NCBI RefSeq assembly: GCF_024580145.1
Contig: NZ_JANINI010000008.1
Span: 62,001-126,000, forward strand
Source of the DNA: Methyloversatilis sp. XJ19-49
GTDB lineage: Bacteria > Pseudomonadota > Gammaproteobacteria > Burkholderiales > Rhodocyclaceae
Reading direction: 5' to 3'
DNA length: 64,000 bases
The stretch's first letter is position 1; every line of letters begins with the position of its first letter. The notes beneath the pieces were generated by a model. That model saw nothing but the letters and a program-made list of their open reading frames with translations, was not told the origin of the DNA and searched no databases. The position numbers and the translations under genes are program-made. Shown here piece after piece: positions 8,905-17,360 of the stretch.

Positions 8905-9003
8905 GCGTGTCTCCTTCGGTTGAGTCGAACAACCAGAACGGACCGCCGCATCAGCGGATTGCTTACACCGCGTGTCGAAGTGACCTTCAGTCAGTACGTG
9001 TGG

Positions 9004-10353
9004 TCAGGCAACTTCGCGCGTGCTCGAGCCGCTTTCCCGCTCGAGGCGAGCATCGTCGGCGTAGGGCACGGGCCAGCCCAGCATGCGGCTGGCGGCTTCG
9101 GCCCGTACCTGGAGTTGCGCTGCATCCGGCGCGCCCAGATGCACGATGCCGTAGCGGTGGCTGCCGGTCCATTTCAGATCGCGTCGCAGGCTGTATCCAC
9201 TGCGGCCGAAAGCGAAAAGCAGTCCGTCGGGAAAGTGCTGCTGCCAGGCGCTACGCAAAGTCCGGTCCGGCATGGCGGGCAGGCCGTCAGCGTCGAAGGC
9301 GCGATAGACGAGACTGGCAGCCGCGCAGGCGGTCGGATCTTCGCGGCGCAGCAGTCGCGGGTCTTCGCCGAGCGCCAGCGCCAGCGACCAGGCGTGCGCA
9401 TCGATGCCCTGAACGCGGCGATACAGATCCGAGAACTGCGAAGCCAGACGGGGATTGCATTCGATGACGGTCAGACGATCGGTAGCCGCGTCGTAGAAGA
9501 ATTCCAGATTGAAGAAACCGAGCGAATAGCCTATCGCGCCGAGAAAGCGCCGCGCGACGTCAAGTGCGCGCGCCTGCACCGATTCCGGCAGGCGACTCGG
9601 CACCTCCCAGCGCATGAAGGCCTGGGTGCCCGGATACATGATCGCGTCGACCACGCCCAGTGCATGCACCTGTCCGTCGAATACCCAGCCATCAAGGTTG
9701 AATTGCGGTGTGCCCGGATCGACCGGCGCTTCGAGCAGCAGGCGATGCGCGCTGCCAGCCTGCGGCAGCCGTGCCCGGCACACACGATCGAAGGGCTCGA
9801 CCAGATGCCGGATCACCCACAGCTCCCGCCAGTCGAATCGGGTATGTGCCTGCAGCGCTGCCCGACTGCCGACCTCGCGTGCGAGTACCGAAAAAGCCGC
9901 CTTGACCGGTTTTACATACACCGGATACTCGAACCCGCCGGGCAGATGTTCCGGGACTGGTTCGCCGTAATCCAGATCGAGCCCGGCAAAGGCCAGGCAG
10001 GCTTCGGGCGCAACGTTTTCGAGCACCCGTCTGGCATGCAGCTTGTGCTGCGCGGCCAGAATCGCCTCGGGTGGCACGCCGGGGAGGCCGAGTTGCTCAG
10101 CCACCATGGCGGCAGCCAGCGCGCCGAATGGTTCGTGATGCGACAGCACTGCCAACCATCCGCAACGCCTCGCGCGGTCGGCGGTACGGTCGGCGAATCG
10201 ATCGAAATCGAAACCGATCAGCCGCAGATTGTCCGGAAAGGAAAACAGGTCGAAACCTCCGCGGTAGAACTTGTGGCGCGAGGCGTGCCGCTCGAAGCCG
10301 ATGCGGTCCCAGTCGTAGGCGAAGAGCAGACCGATGCGGCGGATTGGGGGCAT
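9004..10353 (-). CDS. ATP-grasp domain protein of unknown substrate
   Basis: The 449-residue protein has an ATP-grasp layout. A pre-ATP-grasp N-terminal half (RRIGLLFAYDWDRIGFERHA...) is followed by YPVYVKPVKAAFSVLAREV (ATP-binding lysines) and later by FFNLEFFYDAATDRLTVIECNPRLASQFSDLY. In that last block E and N would bind Mg-ATP. Such enzymes join a carboxylate to an amine or thiol through an acyl phosphate. The ATG at 10353 removes about 360 antisense codons from the longer open frame. It is divergent from egtD, with 99 bases between the two starts, so co-regulation is plausible. I do not recognise the subfamily. Confidence 0.82.
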   Translation of the reverse strand: MPPIRRIGLLFAYDWDRIGFERHASRHKFYRGGFDLFSFPDNLRLIGFDFDRFADRTADRARRCGWLAVLSHHEPFGALAAAMVAEQLGLPGVPPEAILAAQHKLHARRVLENVAPEACLAFAGLDLDYGEPVPEHLPGGFEYPVYVKPVKAAFSVLAREVGSRAALQAHTRFDWRELWVIRHLVEPFDRVCRARLPQAGSAHRLLLEAPVDPGTPQFNLDGWVFDGQVHALGVVDAIMYPGTQAFMRWEVPSRLPESVQARALDVARRFLGAIGYSLGFFNLEFFYDAATDRLTVIECNPRLASQFSDLYRRVQGIDAHAWSLALALGEDPRLLRREDPTACAAASLVYRAFDADGLPAMPDRTLRSAWQQHFPDGLLFAFGRSGYSLRRDLKWTGSHRYGIVHLGAPDAAQLQVRAEAASRMLGWPVPYADDARLERESGSSTREVA

Positions 10354-10431
10354 TAATCGTCCAGTGAGCAGTGCGTGCGGCCAGCCGATGATGAAGGCGC
10401 AGCGTGCGATATGCTGCGCCCGACCGACAAA

Positions 10432-10437
10432 TATAAA
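10432..10437 (+). promoter_or_regulatory. Possible -10 element for egtD
   Basis: TATAAA lies 15 bases before the egtD ATG, in an otherwise GC-rich 99-base divergent region shared with the ATP-grasp gene. No convincing -35 is seen, and the implied leader would be very short. Confidence 0.3.
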
Positions 10438-10452
10438 GGCTGCGTTACGACC

Positions 10453-11421
10453 ATGATGCGAACACCGCGTTTCATCCAGTTGCAGCCGATCGACGATACC
10501 TTGCGGCTGGACGATGTGCTGGCCGGGCTGATGCAGCCCGTGGCGTCGGTGTCTCCCAAATACTTCTACGATGTGCTCGGTTCGCGTCTGTTCGAGGCGA
10601 TCACCGCGCTGGACGAGTACTACCCGACGCGCACCGAAGCGGCGATATTCGGCGCGCACGCGTCGGACATGGCACACCGCTTCCGCGCACATGCCGGCAC
10701 CGCCTTCGACCTGATCGATCTCGGTGCCGGCAGCTGTGCCAAGGCCGCAGCGCTTTTCGATGCCTTCGCACCGCGCCGCTATGTCGCGATCGACATTTCC
10801 GCCGATTTTCTCCGGCAGTCGATCGAATGTCTGCAGCGCGCGCATCCGGCAATGGACATGCTGGGTGTCGGCTGCGACTTTTCGGCCTGCCTTGATCTGC
10901 CGGATACCCTGTACGAAGGCCCTGCGCTGGTGTTCTACCCGGGTTCCAGCATCGGCAATTTCGCACCGCCGGATGCCCGTCGTCTGCTCGCCGAAGCCTG
11001 TACGGCCGCGCGTGGCGGTGGCCTGCTGATCGGGGTCGATCTGGTCAAGGACACTGCGGTGCTTGAAGCGGCATATGACGACGCGCTGGGTGTGACGGCG
11101 GCCTTCAACCTGAATGTGCTGCGTCACCTGAATCGCGTTGCGGGCACCGACTTCGACGTCTCTGGCTGGCGGCACGTCGCACGCTTCGACGGTGCGGCAT
11201 CGCGCATCGAAATGCATCTCGAGGCACGTCGTGCGGTGACCGTGCGCTGGTCGGGCGGCGAGCGGCGCTTTGCCGAAGGCGAGCGCATCCACACCGAAAA
11301 TTCGTACAAGTGGACACCGGCCACATTCGAGACGCTGCTGCACGAAGCCGGATTCTGCGAGGTGTCGTGCTGGATGGATGCGCAGGCCCGCTTCGGCGTC
11401 TTTCTGGCGCTGCCGGCGTGA
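10453..11421 (+). CDS. egtD: L-histidine N-alpha-methyltransferase (hercynine synthase)
   Basis: EgtD transfers three methyl groups from SAM to histidine, giving hercynine, the precursor of ergothioneine and selenoneine. From the ATG at 10453 the protein has 322 residues, the usual EgtD length. Signatures are KYFYDVLGSRLFEAITALDE, DLGAGSCAKA (SAM site), FYPGSSIGNF and HTENSYKW; the Glu/Ser in the last motif are the histidine-binding residues of this family. A second ATG follows three bases on. It converges on senA with a 9-base gap, and the only EgtB-type partner nearby is SenA, so hercynine is probably destined for selenoneine. Confidence 0.94.
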   Translation: MMRTPRFIQLQPIDDTLRLDDVLAGLMQPVASVSPKYFYDVLGSRLFEAITALDEYYPTRTEAAIFGAHASDMAHRFRAHAGTAFDLIDLGAGSCAKAAALFDAFAPRRYVAIDISADFLRQSIECLQRAHPAMDMLGVGCDFSACLDLPDTLYEGPALVFYPGSSIGNFAPPDARRLLAEACTAARGGGLLIGVDLVKDTAVLEAAYDDALGVTAAFNLNVLRHLNRVAGTDFDVSGWRHVARFDGAASRIEMHLEARRAVTVRWSGGERRFAEGERIHTENSYKWTPATFETLLHEAGFCEVSCWMDAQARFGVFLALPA

Positions 11422-11430
11422 GCCATGCAT

Positions 11431-12648
11431 TCAGCCCGCTGCACAGGTCCTGAAGCCGGCCGGCACGTCGTCGCGCTCCGGGCGGAAGAAGTTCCGGTAG
11501 CGCGGGTGATGCATGCGCGGCTGGGTCATGAACGACGCCCCGCGCAGCACGCGCCGGTCGCCGAACCAGGGCGCCGAATAGTCGCGATAGGGATGCGGCG
11601 TGAAGCCGGGGTAGGGCAGGAAGGTGCTGGCCGTCCATTCCCATACCTGCCCCCATTCGAATGCGGCAGGCTCGGCAACGGCAGCGCGCTCCCATTCCGC
11701 TTCGGTGGGCAGCCGCCGGCCGGCCCATCGGCACCACGCTTCGGCTTCGTAGGCGCTGACATGACTGACGGCATGATCCGGATCGATCTCGAACCAGCGG
11801 CCATACAGAAGCTGTTCCCAGCCACCCGCGTGCCGACGCAGATAGCGCGGATGCCGTCGGTCCTGAGCGGTCTTCCAGCGCCAGCCGGCATCGCTCCACC
11901 AGCGCGCGTCCTCATGCGCACCGCTGTCGACGAAGGGCAGGTAGTCCCGCCAGGTGACAACGGTCCGGTCGATTTCGCAGGCCGGCATGCCGACCGGGTG
12001 GGCCGCGCACTCGTTGTCGAAGGCAAAGCCGGTTCCGGAATGTCCGAGCATCCAGATGCTGGCTGGAAAGTGCAGGGCGTCGCCTGTCTGCCCACGTGCG
12101 ATAGCCACGGGCCGCCAGCGTGCGTCGTCGATTGCGATGCCGAGCTGCTGCGCCATGTACAACGCAGCTTCGTGATGCATGTCTTCGTGCAGCAGTGCGA
12201 GGCGAAAGAAATACAGCGCTTCATCGTGTTCGGGCGTCTGTTCGAGCAGCGCGATCACGTCATCGAGCTGGGTCTTCAGGTCGTCGAGCGTGGCGGCTGC
12301 GTCGGGCAGCGCAAGCCCCGGCCGCAGGGCATGCGCCACGCGACTCGAATCGAACAGTGCATCGGCGTCGGCGCGGGCGGCCGGCAGCCGTGCCGCGTCG
12401 GGATCGGCGCGCCAGCCGAGCGCGCGCTGCGGGTTGCGTGATGTCCACCAGGTCTGGAACCATCCGATGTGTCCCAGCTCCCACAGGGGCGGGTTCAGGG
12501 TTTCGTGAAACGGAATGCGCAGATCCGGAAAGGCACGCCGGTATTCGGCGAAGCGCGCCAGCGTGTCGGCACGACTGTCCTGCAGTGCCTGAATCAGCAG
12601 CGCCCTGCCGCCGTAGCGGGCGCCGGTCGATGACTGCACAACATTCAT
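11431..12648 (-). CDS. senA: Selenoneine synthase SenA (EgtB-family iron sulfoxide/selenoxide synthase)
   Basis: SenA is a non-heme iron enzyme that couples a selenosugar to hercynine with O2. The 405-residue protein has an N-terminal DinB-like domain whose candidate iron ligands are H60 (LWELGHIGW), H154 and H158 (LLHEDMHHEA). A formylglycine-generating-enzyme-like domain follows, with RRLPTEAEWERAA, GQVWEWTAS and RVLRGASF...RNFFRP. EgtB has the same plan. I prefer SenA because senB and selD are divergent neighbours and no egtA, egtC or egtE is present. The start MNVVQSS has a GGAG nine bases upstream; an earlier in-frame ATG (12663) overlaps the senB start. Confidence 0.87.
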   Translation of the reverse strand: MNVVQSSTGARYGGRALLIQALQDSRADTLARFAEYRRAFPDLRIPFHETLNPPLWELGHIGWFQTWWTSRNPQRALGWRADPDAARLPAARADADALFDSSRVAHALRPGLALPDAAATLDDLKTQLDDVIALLEQTPEHDEALYFFRLALLHEDMHHEAALYMAQQLGIAIDDARWRPVAIARGQTGDALHFPASIWMLGHSGTGFAFDNECAAHPVGMPACEIDRTVVTWRDYLPFVDSGAHEDARWWSDAGWRWKTAQDRRHPRYLRRHAGGWEQLLYGRWFEIDPDHAVSHVSAYEAEAWCRWAGRRLPTEAEWERAAVAEPAAFEWGQVWEWTASTFLPYPGFTPHPYRDYSAPWFGDRRVLRGASFMTQPRMHHPRYRNFFRPERDDVPAGFRTCAAG

Positions 12649-12661
12649 GACGGAAAGCTCC

Positions 12662-13654
12662 ATGTCGCGTCTCAAGATGGTGATCGTCACGCCGGCGCTG
12701 GCCGATGCCAACAACGGCAACTGGCGCACCGCGCGGCGTTGGGCGTCGATGCTGCGCGACCGTTGTGAGGTGCATCTGACCGGCGCGTGGAACGACGGTG
12801 ACGAAAGCGTGATGATCGCGCTGCACGCCCGCCGCTCTGCCGCGTCGGCTGCCGCGTGGCGCGCGCGCCATCCGGAGCGGCCGCTGATCGTCGTGCTGAC
12901 CGGTACCGATCTTTACCGGGATATCGCGACCGATGCGTCTGCCCGCCACTCGCTCGACATCGCCGACCGGCTGGTCGTGCTCAACGCGCTCGGTCCGCGC
13001 TCGCTGCCGGATTCGCTGAAGCCGCGCTGCCGCGTCGTGCTGCAGTCCTGTCCCTCGCGCATACGGCAGGCACCGCCGACGCGTTACCTGCGCGCGCTGA
13101 TGATAGGTCACCTGAGAGCCGAAAAGGCGCCGGACGTGCTGTTCGACGCCGTGCGCGAATTGGCGGCACGGTGCGATATCCGCATCGACCACATCGGCAG
13201 TGCGCTCGATCCGGAACTGGGCGAAGCGGCTGGCCACCTGATGGTCCAGTACCCCGCTTACCGCTGGCTGGGCGGGCTGTCGCATGACGCCACCCGTCGT
13301 CGCCTGCAGCGCGCCAGCGTGCTGGTACACCCGAGCCGCATGGAAGGCGGCGCGCACACGGTGATCGAGGCGATCCGCAGCGGCGTGCCCGTGCTGGCGT
13401 CGCGCATCGACGGCAATGTCGGCCTGCTCGGTGCGGATTACGATGGTTACTGTGCTCCGGGTGACGCACATGCGCTGGCAGCGCTTTTGGCACGTGCGCG
13501 CGACGACGCCGACTGGCTGGCGCATCTGGCGTACCAGTGCGACACGAAGGCAGCGCTTTTTTCGGCCCAACACGAACGCTCGGCGCTGCATGCGCTGATC
13601 GACGAATGTCTGGCATCCTTCGACGCACCCCCGACGGCAATGCCGTCCCGATGA
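12662..13654 (+). CDS. senB: Selenosugar synthase SenB (GT-B glycosyltransferase family)
   Basis: SenB is reported to displace the nucleotide of a UDP-sugar with selenophosphate-derived selenium, giving a 1-seleno-sugar. The 330-residue protein is a GT-B fold transferase. It begins KMVIVTPALADANNGNWRTA, has VVLTGTDLYRDI near residue 80, and ends with a nucleotide-sugar site, VLVHPSRMEGGAHTVIEA, then GVPVLASRIDGN. The start has GGAAAG upstream and overlaps the possible upstream senA start on the other strand. Its stop overlaps the selD ATG (ATGA), which couples selenophosphate supply to its use. This TIGR04348-type glycosyltransferase is characteristically found beside selD. Confidence 0.88.
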   Translation: MSRLKMVIVTPALADANNGNWRTARRWASMLRDRCEVHLTGAWNDGDESVMIALHARRSAASAAAWRARHPERPLIVVLTGTDLYRDIATDASARHSLDIADRLVVLNALGPRSLPDSLKPRCRVVLQSCPSRIRQAPPTRYLRALMIGHLRAEKAPDVLFDAVRELAARCDIRIDHIGSALDPELGEAAGHLMVQYPAYRWLGGLSHDATRRRLQRASVLVHPSRMEGGAHTVIEAIRSGVPVLASRIDGNVGLLGADYDGYCAPGDAHALAALLARARDDADWLAHLAYQCDTKAALFSAQHERSALHALIDECLASFDAPPTAMPSR

Positions 13655-14757
13655 ACCGCTTTCCCCTGGACTCCACCATGAGCACTGCACAGACATCCGC
13701 CACCGAGCCCCGCCTGACATCGCTATCGCACGGCGGTGGGTGTGGCTGCAAGATCGCGCCGGGCGTGCTGTCCGACATCCTGAAGGGCATGCCCGCGATG
13801 CCGATGCCGCGCGAACTGATGGTCGGCATCGAAACGGCCGATGACGCCGCCGTGTATCGCCTCAATGACGAACAGGCGCTGATTGCGACCACCGATTTCT
13901 TCATGCCCATCGTCGACGACCCGTACGACTTCGGACGCATCGCGGCGACCAATGCGATCAGCGATGTCTATGCCATGGGCGGGCGCCCCATCATGGCGCT
14001 GGCGCTGGTCGGCATGCCGATCAATGTGCTGTCGGTCGCGACCATCGGGCGCATCCTCGAAGGCGGCGCCAGCGTATGCCGCGACGCAGGCATCCCGGTG
14101 GCCGGCGGTCACACCATCGATTCGGTCGAAGCCATCTACGGGCTGGTTGCGCTGGGGCTGGTTCACCCGGAGCGCGTACGCCGCAACGCCGATGCCCGAC
14201 CGGGCGACGTGCTGGTGCTGGGCAAGCCGCTGGGCGTCGGCGTCATGTCGGCTGCGCTGAAGAAGGGCGCACTCGACGACGCGGGCTACGCGCAGATGAT
14301 CGCGACCACGACGAAGCTGAATACGCCGGGCCCTGATCTGGCGGCGCTGCCGGGCGTGCATGCACTGACCGATGTGACCGGCTTTGGTCTGGCCGGTCAT
14401 GCGCTGGAACTGGCGCGTGGTGCGAAATGCGATGTGCGCATCGACTGGTCGGCCGTGCCTTTGCTCGGCGGTGTGCGTGCGCTGGCGCAGGGCGGCTTCG
14501 TCACCGGCGCTTCGGGTCGCAACTGGGGGGGCTACGGCGCGCACGTCGGGCTGCCCGACGACTTTGCCGCAGAGGACAAGGCCTTGCTGACGGATCCCCA
14601 GACCAGCGGCGGTCTGCTCGTATCATGCGATCCAGCCAGTGTCGGCGCCGTCCTGGCCATCTTCCGCGATCACGGATTCGGACAGGCAGCAGTCGTCGGC
14701 GAGGTGCTGGTGGCCGCTGGCGCGAGCGCGCAGCTTCGGGTACGCGTATCGCATTGA
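13651..14757 (+). CDS. selD: Selenophosphate synthetase (SelD/SenC)
   Basis: SelD makes selenophosphate from selenide and ATP. The 368-residue protein carries the N-terminal HGGGCGCKIAP motif; C31 and K34 match the catalytic Cys17 and Lys20 of the E. coli enzyme, so cysteine rather than selenocysteine is used. TADDAAVY and TTDFFMPIVDDPYDFG bind ATP and metal, and DVTGFGLAGHALE and LTDPQTSGGLL are family signatures. The ATGA overlap with senB argues for the start at 13651; an alternative ATG lies at 13678. In this position it is the SenC of selenoneine synthesis. It could also serve selenouridine or selenocysteine pathways if those exist elsewhere. Confidence 0.94.
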   Translation: MNRFPLDSTMSTAQTSATEPRLTSLSHGGGCGCKIAPGVLSDILKGMPAMPMPRELMVGIETADDAAVYRLNDEQALIATTDFFMPIVDDPYDFGRIAATNAISDVYAMGGRPIMALALVGMPINVLSVATIGRILEGGASVCRDAGIPVAGGHTIDSVEAIYGLVALGLVHPERVRRNADARPGDVLVLGKPLGVGVMSAALKKGALDDAGYAQMIATTTKLNTPGPDLAALPGVHALTDVTGFGLAGHALELARGAKCDVRIDWSAVPLLGGVRALAQGGFVTGASGRNWGGYGAHVGLPDDFAAEDKALLTDPQTSGGLLVSCDPASVGAVLAIFRDHGFGQAAVVGEVLVAAGASAQLRVRVSH

Positions 14758-14787
14758 CACCACGTGCAGGGCGGGCTATCGGCCATG

Positions 14788-14846
14788 ATCACGTGCCGTG
14801 ATACCTTCGCCGGCGCTGCGTCCGGTGTTCGTCTGTTCTGAACACC
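14788..14846 (+). repeat. Two inverted repeats between selD and tRNA-Leu
   Basis: ATCACG (14788-14793) and CGTGAT (14797-14802) form a 6-bp inverted repeat. GGTGTTC (14824-14830) and GAACACC (14840-14846) form a 7-bp hairpin with a 9-base loop. The second has no U-run, so it is a poor intrinsic terminator; it could help process the tRNA precursor or slow polymerase after selD. A TTGACA at 14754-14759 overlapping the selD stop is a possible -35 for the tRNA, but the -10 (TATCGG) is weak. Confidence 0.4.
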
Positions 14847-14857
14847 GATGTCCATCC

Positions 14858-14942
14858 GCCCGGATGGTGAAACTGGTAGACACAAGGGACTTAAAATCCC
14901 TCGACGCAAGTCATGCGGGTTCGATTCCCGCTCCGGGCACCA
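14858..14942 (+). tRNA. tRNA-Leu (UAA anticodon)
   Basis: An 85-base type II tRNA. Acceptor arms GCCCGGA and TCCGGGC pair fully, CCA is encoded, and a long variable arm and GGTTCGATTC T-loop are present. The anticodon loop CTTAAAA gives TAA at 14892-14894, reading UUA/UUG leucine codons. Confidence 0.97.
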
Positions 14943-15040
14943 CAAAAGCGCATGAGCGTTCGCATCACCTTGAGTCGCGTGATGCAGCGATAATCGTGTT
15001 CCTTTCACCGTCCCGCGCCCTGCTGGCGCGACCGGCCCGC

Positions 15041-16042
15041 ATGTCTGTCCCGTCGTCCGCCTCTCCTCGCTTGCTGCTCGCGCCAATGGAAGGCTTGCTC
15101 GACGCACGCCTGCGTGCAGTCGTCACGCAGGTGGCGCACTACGACTGGTGCGTGACCGAATTCGTCCGTGTCACCAATATGCTGCTGCCGGCACGCGTCT
15201 ACACGCGCGTTGCGCCCGAACTGCTCGCACAGTCGACAACGGCCGGTGGTGTTCCGCTGCGCGTTCAGTTGCTCGGCTCGGATCCGGCCTGCCTCGCCGA
15301 CAACGCCGACCTGCTGGCGCAGTTGCATCCGGCGGGCATCGATCTGAATTTCGGCTGCCCCGCGCCGACGGTGAACCGCCATCGTGGCGGCGCGGTGCTG
15401 CTCGACGAGCCCGAACTGCTGTTCGAAATCGTCCGGGCAGTGAGCCGTGCGGTGGCCGGCCGCGTACCCTTCACCGCCAAGATGCGGCTCGGCGTGAATG
15501 ACACCGGGCGCGCCATTGAGGCGGCGCAGGCGCTGGCCGATGGTGGCGCGCAGATGATTGTCGTGCATGCCCGCACCAAGGCCGACGGTTACCGTCCGCC
15601 GGCGCACTGGCCGTGGATCGCGCGCATCGCCGAATCGGTGAAGGTGCCGGTGATCGCCAATGGCGAAATCTGGACGGTGGCGGATTACCTGCGTTGCCGC
15701 GCGGAAAGCGGCCTCGGTGACGTGATGCTCGGTCGCGGCGCGGTGGCCGACCCGCTGCTGGCCGAACGCATCCGCCGGCACATCCGGGGTGAGGCGGCGA
15801 CCGCGCCGGCGCAGGACTGGCTGCAGTTCGCGCCGCTGCTGGCCGAGTATTGGCAGCGCGTGCTCAGCCATGTGGAAGCGCGGCACGCAGCCGGCCGGCT
15901 CAAGCAGTGGCTGAACCTTCTGCGCCGTACCTATCCTCAGGCTGAGGCGCTGTATCAGCAATTGCGGCCGGTGCGCGCAAACGACGAGCTCGAGCGCCTC
16001 TTGCTGGCCGCTGTTGCACCGGCGCCGGCGTTGGCGGCCTGA
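15041..16042 (+). CDS. dusC: tRNA-dihydrouridine(16) synthase DusC-type
   Basis: This FMN enzyme reduces uridine 16 in the tRNA D-loop. The 333-residue protein starts LLLAPMEGLLDARLRAV, where PMEG is the FMN-binding motif with the DusC-type EGL variant. It has DLNFGCPAPTVNRHRGGAVLL with the catalytic cysteine, then PFTAKMRLG, IVVHARTK and PVIANGEIW for FMN and phosphate binding. The ATG at 15041 is the first methionine after the tRNA; no strong ribosome site is visible. It sits directly behind tRNA-Leu and converges on the depolymerase gene. Confidence 0.92.
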   Translation: MSVPSSASPRLLLAPMEGLLDARLRAVVTQVAHYDWCVTEFVRVTNMLLPARVYTRVAPELLAQSTTAGGVPLRVQLLGSDPACLADNADLLAQLHPAGIDLNFGCPAPTVNRHRGGAVLLDEPELLFEIVRAVSRAVAGRVPFTAKMRLGVNDTGRAIEAAQALADGGAQMIVVHARTKADGYRPPAHWPWIARIAESVKVPVIANGEIWTVADYLRCRAESGLGDVMLGRGAVADPLLAERIRRHIRGEAATAPAQDWLQFAPLLAEYWQRVLSHVEARHAAGRLKQWLNLLRRTYPQAEALYQQLRPVRANDELERLLLAAVAPAPALAA

Positions 16043-16070
16043 ATCCTTCGTCTGCCCCGGGCGGTGTCGC

Positions 16071-17207
16071 CTATTCAGGCTTGCCCAGCTTGTCCACCAT
16101 ATTCATCAGCGTGCGGATCTGCGGCGCATCGCGCGTGGCATAGCCATAAAGATCGGTCGGCGTGGTGTAGCCCCACCAGTCCCAGCAGCCCATCGGATTG
16201 CCGACACTGTCCCAGTTGCCACGTTCAAGCGGCTGGATGGCGTCGACCCGCGGAAAAAGCAGTACCAGACGCAGCGGCCCCGCCCACCGTATGTAGCCCC
16301 CCCCTTCGGTGAAAGCCTGGAAAGCTTCGTCCGTCATGCCCTGCTGGCAGCCATGCAGCGCGACATGGATGCCGCACTTTTCGTCCCGGCAACGCTCGGG
16401 CACGAAGACATGAGCCGATTCGGCCAGGCCCAGCATGCGCATCGCAGCGTCCGGATCAGCCATACCGGGTGTGACCGGCACATAGTCGGCCTGACGCAGC
16501 GCGTACCACTGGCCGGCGCCGTCGTCCGCCCGCGCGCGCGGCTTCTTGTAAAGGCTGCGCAGCATGAAGCCGGCAGCGTCGAAATCACAGCCGCTGACGA
16601 AATCCTCGTCGCTGACATCGCATGCACCCTGCGCCGGATCGTTCGTCGGCAGGGTATGCGGCGTGGCGCGCGGCTCGCCGCGCACGATCAGGCCATTGAA
16701 GTGCAGGAAGAAGGCGTGCTGCGCTGCCGACGCCTTGGCGCCGACCACGCGGTCCTCGCTGCCGCGGTATTCCCAGATGCGCTGGCCGCCCATGTTCGCG
16801 ACCGGGTCGATGCGATCACGCTGCGCCAGCTTCTTCGTGTCGGCGATCAGGTCCTGCACCTCGATGTCGCGCTCGCCCGAACTGAACAGCGACAGCCCGA
16901 ACATCGGTCCGAACAGCTCGCGCAACCAGGTGCGGCCCAGCGTCAGACAGTCATTGGTCGCCTTGGTGACGAAACCTTGTGCGCACAGATACGGCGGCCC
17001 GGACACGATGCCGATGCCGCGCACCCGCGACGAATGCGCCACCCCCAACTGCACCGCCATGGCGGCACCGGACGACAGACCCGAGACGGTGAAATGCCGT
17101 TGATCGAGGTTGAGCGGCGGCGGTGAATCAAGCGCCCGTGCGAGCGGTGAGAGGAGAAGTGCGATGAGTGCTCCGAGCACCCGGATCTTTACAGCAGTGA
17201 CAGGCAT
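16071..17207 (-). CDS. Secreted short-chain-length PHA depolymerase/esterase
   Basis: The 378-residue protein has a signal peptide (MPVTAVKIRVLGALIALLLSPLARA) followed by an alpha/beta hydrolase domain. The nucleophile motif is SGLSSGAAMAVQLG (lipase box GLSSG, near residue 45), early in the chain as in type 2 catalytic domains of poly(3-hydroxybutyrate) depolymerases. HVALHGCQQG is the oxyanion/histidine region typical of the family, and WGYTTPTDLYGYATRDAPQI closes the domain. No substrate-binding domain is visible, so it may be periplasmic or act on short oligomers. The start has GGAG eight bases upstream. Confidence 0.84.
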   Translation of the reverse strand: MPVTAVKIRVLGALIALLLSPLARALDSPPPLNLDQRHFTVSGLSSGAAMAVQLGVAHSSRVRGIGIVSGPPYLCAQGFVTKATNDCLTLGRTWLRELFGPMFGLSLFSSGERDIEVQDLIADTKKLAQRDRIDPVANMGGQRIWEYRGSEDRVVGAKASAAQHAFFLHFNGLIVRGEPRATPHTLPTNDPAQGACDVSDEDFVSGCDFDAAGFMLRSLYKKPRARADDGAGQWYALRQADYVPVTPGMADPDAAMRMLGLAESAHVFVPERCRDEKCGIHVALHGCQQGMTDEAFQAFTEGGGYIRWAGPLRLVLLFPRVDAIQPLERGNWDSVGNPMGCWDWWGYTTPTDLYGYATRDAPQIRTLMNMVDKLGKPE

Positions 17208-17360
17208 GAAAACGCTCCGGCTTCGTTCAAGTCACAGTATGCGCATTCGGATGCTGCGGCGCAAAATCGGGATGTGGTGGATGAGCGACGGTCAGCGGAC
17301 GCTGCCCAGCTGCCGCGCCGGATCGGCGTGGGATGCGGGAAGAGCTTTTCAAGCGATTAA

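Noticed and set aside
8326-10356. A 676-codon plus-strand frame opposite the thioredoxin and ATP-grasp genes
   Set aside because: It is antisense to genes with clear active-site motifs, and its translation is unstructured and rich in R, G and A.
10354-11430. An 800-codon minus-strand frame running from egtD into the ATP-grasp gene
   Set aside because: Only the part from the ATG at 10353 shows ATP-grasp motifs. The upstream 360 codons are antisense to egtD, whose own motifs are clear.
11431-12648. Calling the EgtB-family gene an ergothioneine sulfoxide synthase
   Set aside because: The fold allows it, but a TIGR04348-type glycosyltransferase and selD are its immediate divergent partners, and no gamma-glutamyl-cysteine, amidase or lyase step is encoded nearby. 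SenA is the better reading.
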